Origin: Frateuria_A sp035944355
GTDB lineage: Bacteria; Pseudomonadota; Gammaproteobacteria; Xanthomonadales; Rhodanobacteraceae
Direction: 5' to 3'
Assembly (NCBI RefSeq): GCF_035944355.1
Contig: NZ_DASZBH010000014.1
Location: forward strand, 1-64,000
DNA: 64,000 nucleotides
The translations under genes and the position numbers were made by a program. Below are positions 63,634-64,000 of the stretch, piece by piece. Each line of letters starts with the position of its first letter. Position 1 is the first letter of the stretch. A model generated the notes under the pieces. The model saw only the letters and a program-made list of their open reading frames with translations, did no database searches and had not been told where the DNA came from.

Positions 63634-64000
63634 TCAGGCGTCGATGCGCTTGGCGCCGGCGTCCAGGCCGGACTTCAGGCTCGCCTCGATGAACTCGTCC
63701 AGGTCGCCGTCGAGCACCTTCTGCGTATCCGAACGTTCGACGCCCGTGCGCAGGTCCTTGATGCGGCTCTGGTCGAGCACGTAGTTGCGGATCTGGCTGC
63801 CCCAGCCGATGTCGGACTTGGTCGCTTCCAGCGCGTCCTTCTCGGCATTGCGTTTCTGCAGTTCCAGCTCGTACAGCTTGGCCGCCAGCATCTTCATGGC
63901 GCGGTCGCGGTTGGCGTGCTGGCTGCGCTCGGTCTGGCAGGCCACCACCACGCCGCTGGGCACGTGGGTGATGCGCACCGCCGACTCGGTCTTGTTGACG
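63634..64000 (-). CDS. prfB: Peptide chain release factor 2, C-terminal part (cut by window edge)
   Basis: The frame is open to the right edge. The 121 visible residues include VNKTESAVRITHVPSGVVVACQTERSQHANRDRAMKMLAAKLYELELQKR and GWGSQIRNYVLDQSRIKDLRTGVERSDTQKVLDGDLDEFI, the end of RF2 domains 3 and 4. The catalytic GGQ and the SPF anticodon-like motif, and the programmed UGA frameshift near the start, are outside the window. RF2 releases peptides at UAA and UGA. Confidence 0.95.
   Translation of the reverse strand, partial: VNKTESAVRITHVPSGVVVACQTERSQHANRDRAMKMLAAKLYELELQKRNAEKDALEATKSDIGWGSQIRNYVLDQSRIKDLRTGVERSDTQKVLDGDLDEFIEASLKSGLDAGAKRIDA

Overview
The window is high-GC gammaproteobacterial chromosome. 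Its housekeeping genes (prfB, lysS, smc, zipA), the TonB-receptor-based amino-sugar locus and the overall protein style point to Xanthomonadales/Lysobacterales, most likely family Rhodanobacteraceae (Rhodanobacter/Dyella/Luteibacter-like). No plasmid, phage or CRISPR functions are visible. The left edge cuts an IS3-type transposase gene, and the right edge cuts prfB.

Layout. (1) 1-5.3 kb is accessory and worn. It holds an IS3 orfA fragment, a secreted transglutaminase-like protein, an SseB-family operon ending in an ORF with an in-frame TAG, an unusual long-variable-arm tRNA with anticodon UAU, a ParBc_2 protein next to a truncated SulP transporter, and a CHAD protein. (2) 5.6-9.2 kb carries an EAL-CBS-GGDEF protein and a chemoreceptor in tandem. 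(3) 9.3-30.6 kb is a low-oxygen/stress island: tyrosinase, an outer-membrane c-type cytochrome/barrel protein, a CBS protein, a two-component system, a Crp/Fnr regulator, several universal stress proteins (USPs), alcohol dehydrogenase (frameshifted), a BON protein, a GNAT acetyltransferase, an SDR, phosphoketolase and acetate kinase. At least eight palindromes of the FNR type (TTGAT/C-N4-A/GTCAA) lie upstream of these genes, most about 50-75 bp before the start codon with a plausible -10 element 22 bp further on. The set strongly resembles the low-oxygen-activated (lxa) locus of Burkholderia. Two decayed P-type ATPase genes, one frameshifted gene and one truncated gene show that the island is also eroding.

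(4) 30.7-36.5 kb holds a second chemoreceptor, a CGNR regulator divergent from a membrane protein with a 12-bp AT palindrome between them, a GTG-started NAD-dependent epimerase and a sulfotransferase. (5) 36.5-49 kb is a chitosan/chitin-oligosaccharide utilisation locus. Glucokinase, TonB receptor, APC permease, exo-beta-glucosaminidase (catalytic residues D472/E541) and a LacI repressor run on the minus strand, and a GH20 hexosaminidase is divergent. Together they would import oligomers, trim them to GlcN/GlcNAc and phosphorylate the sugars. (6) 49-53.5 kb holds a YCII protein, a secreted hypothetical, a GH2 glycosidase, a 64-aa protein and a PaiB-like flavoprotein. (7) 53.5-64 kb is core: zipA, smc, bolA, yciI, a DUF1800/DUF1501 pair, lysS, a Gly/His-repeat secreted protein and prfB.

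Coordinates include stop codons. Starts were moved to internal ATG/GTG codons where a Shine-Dalgarno sequence or the protein family required it.
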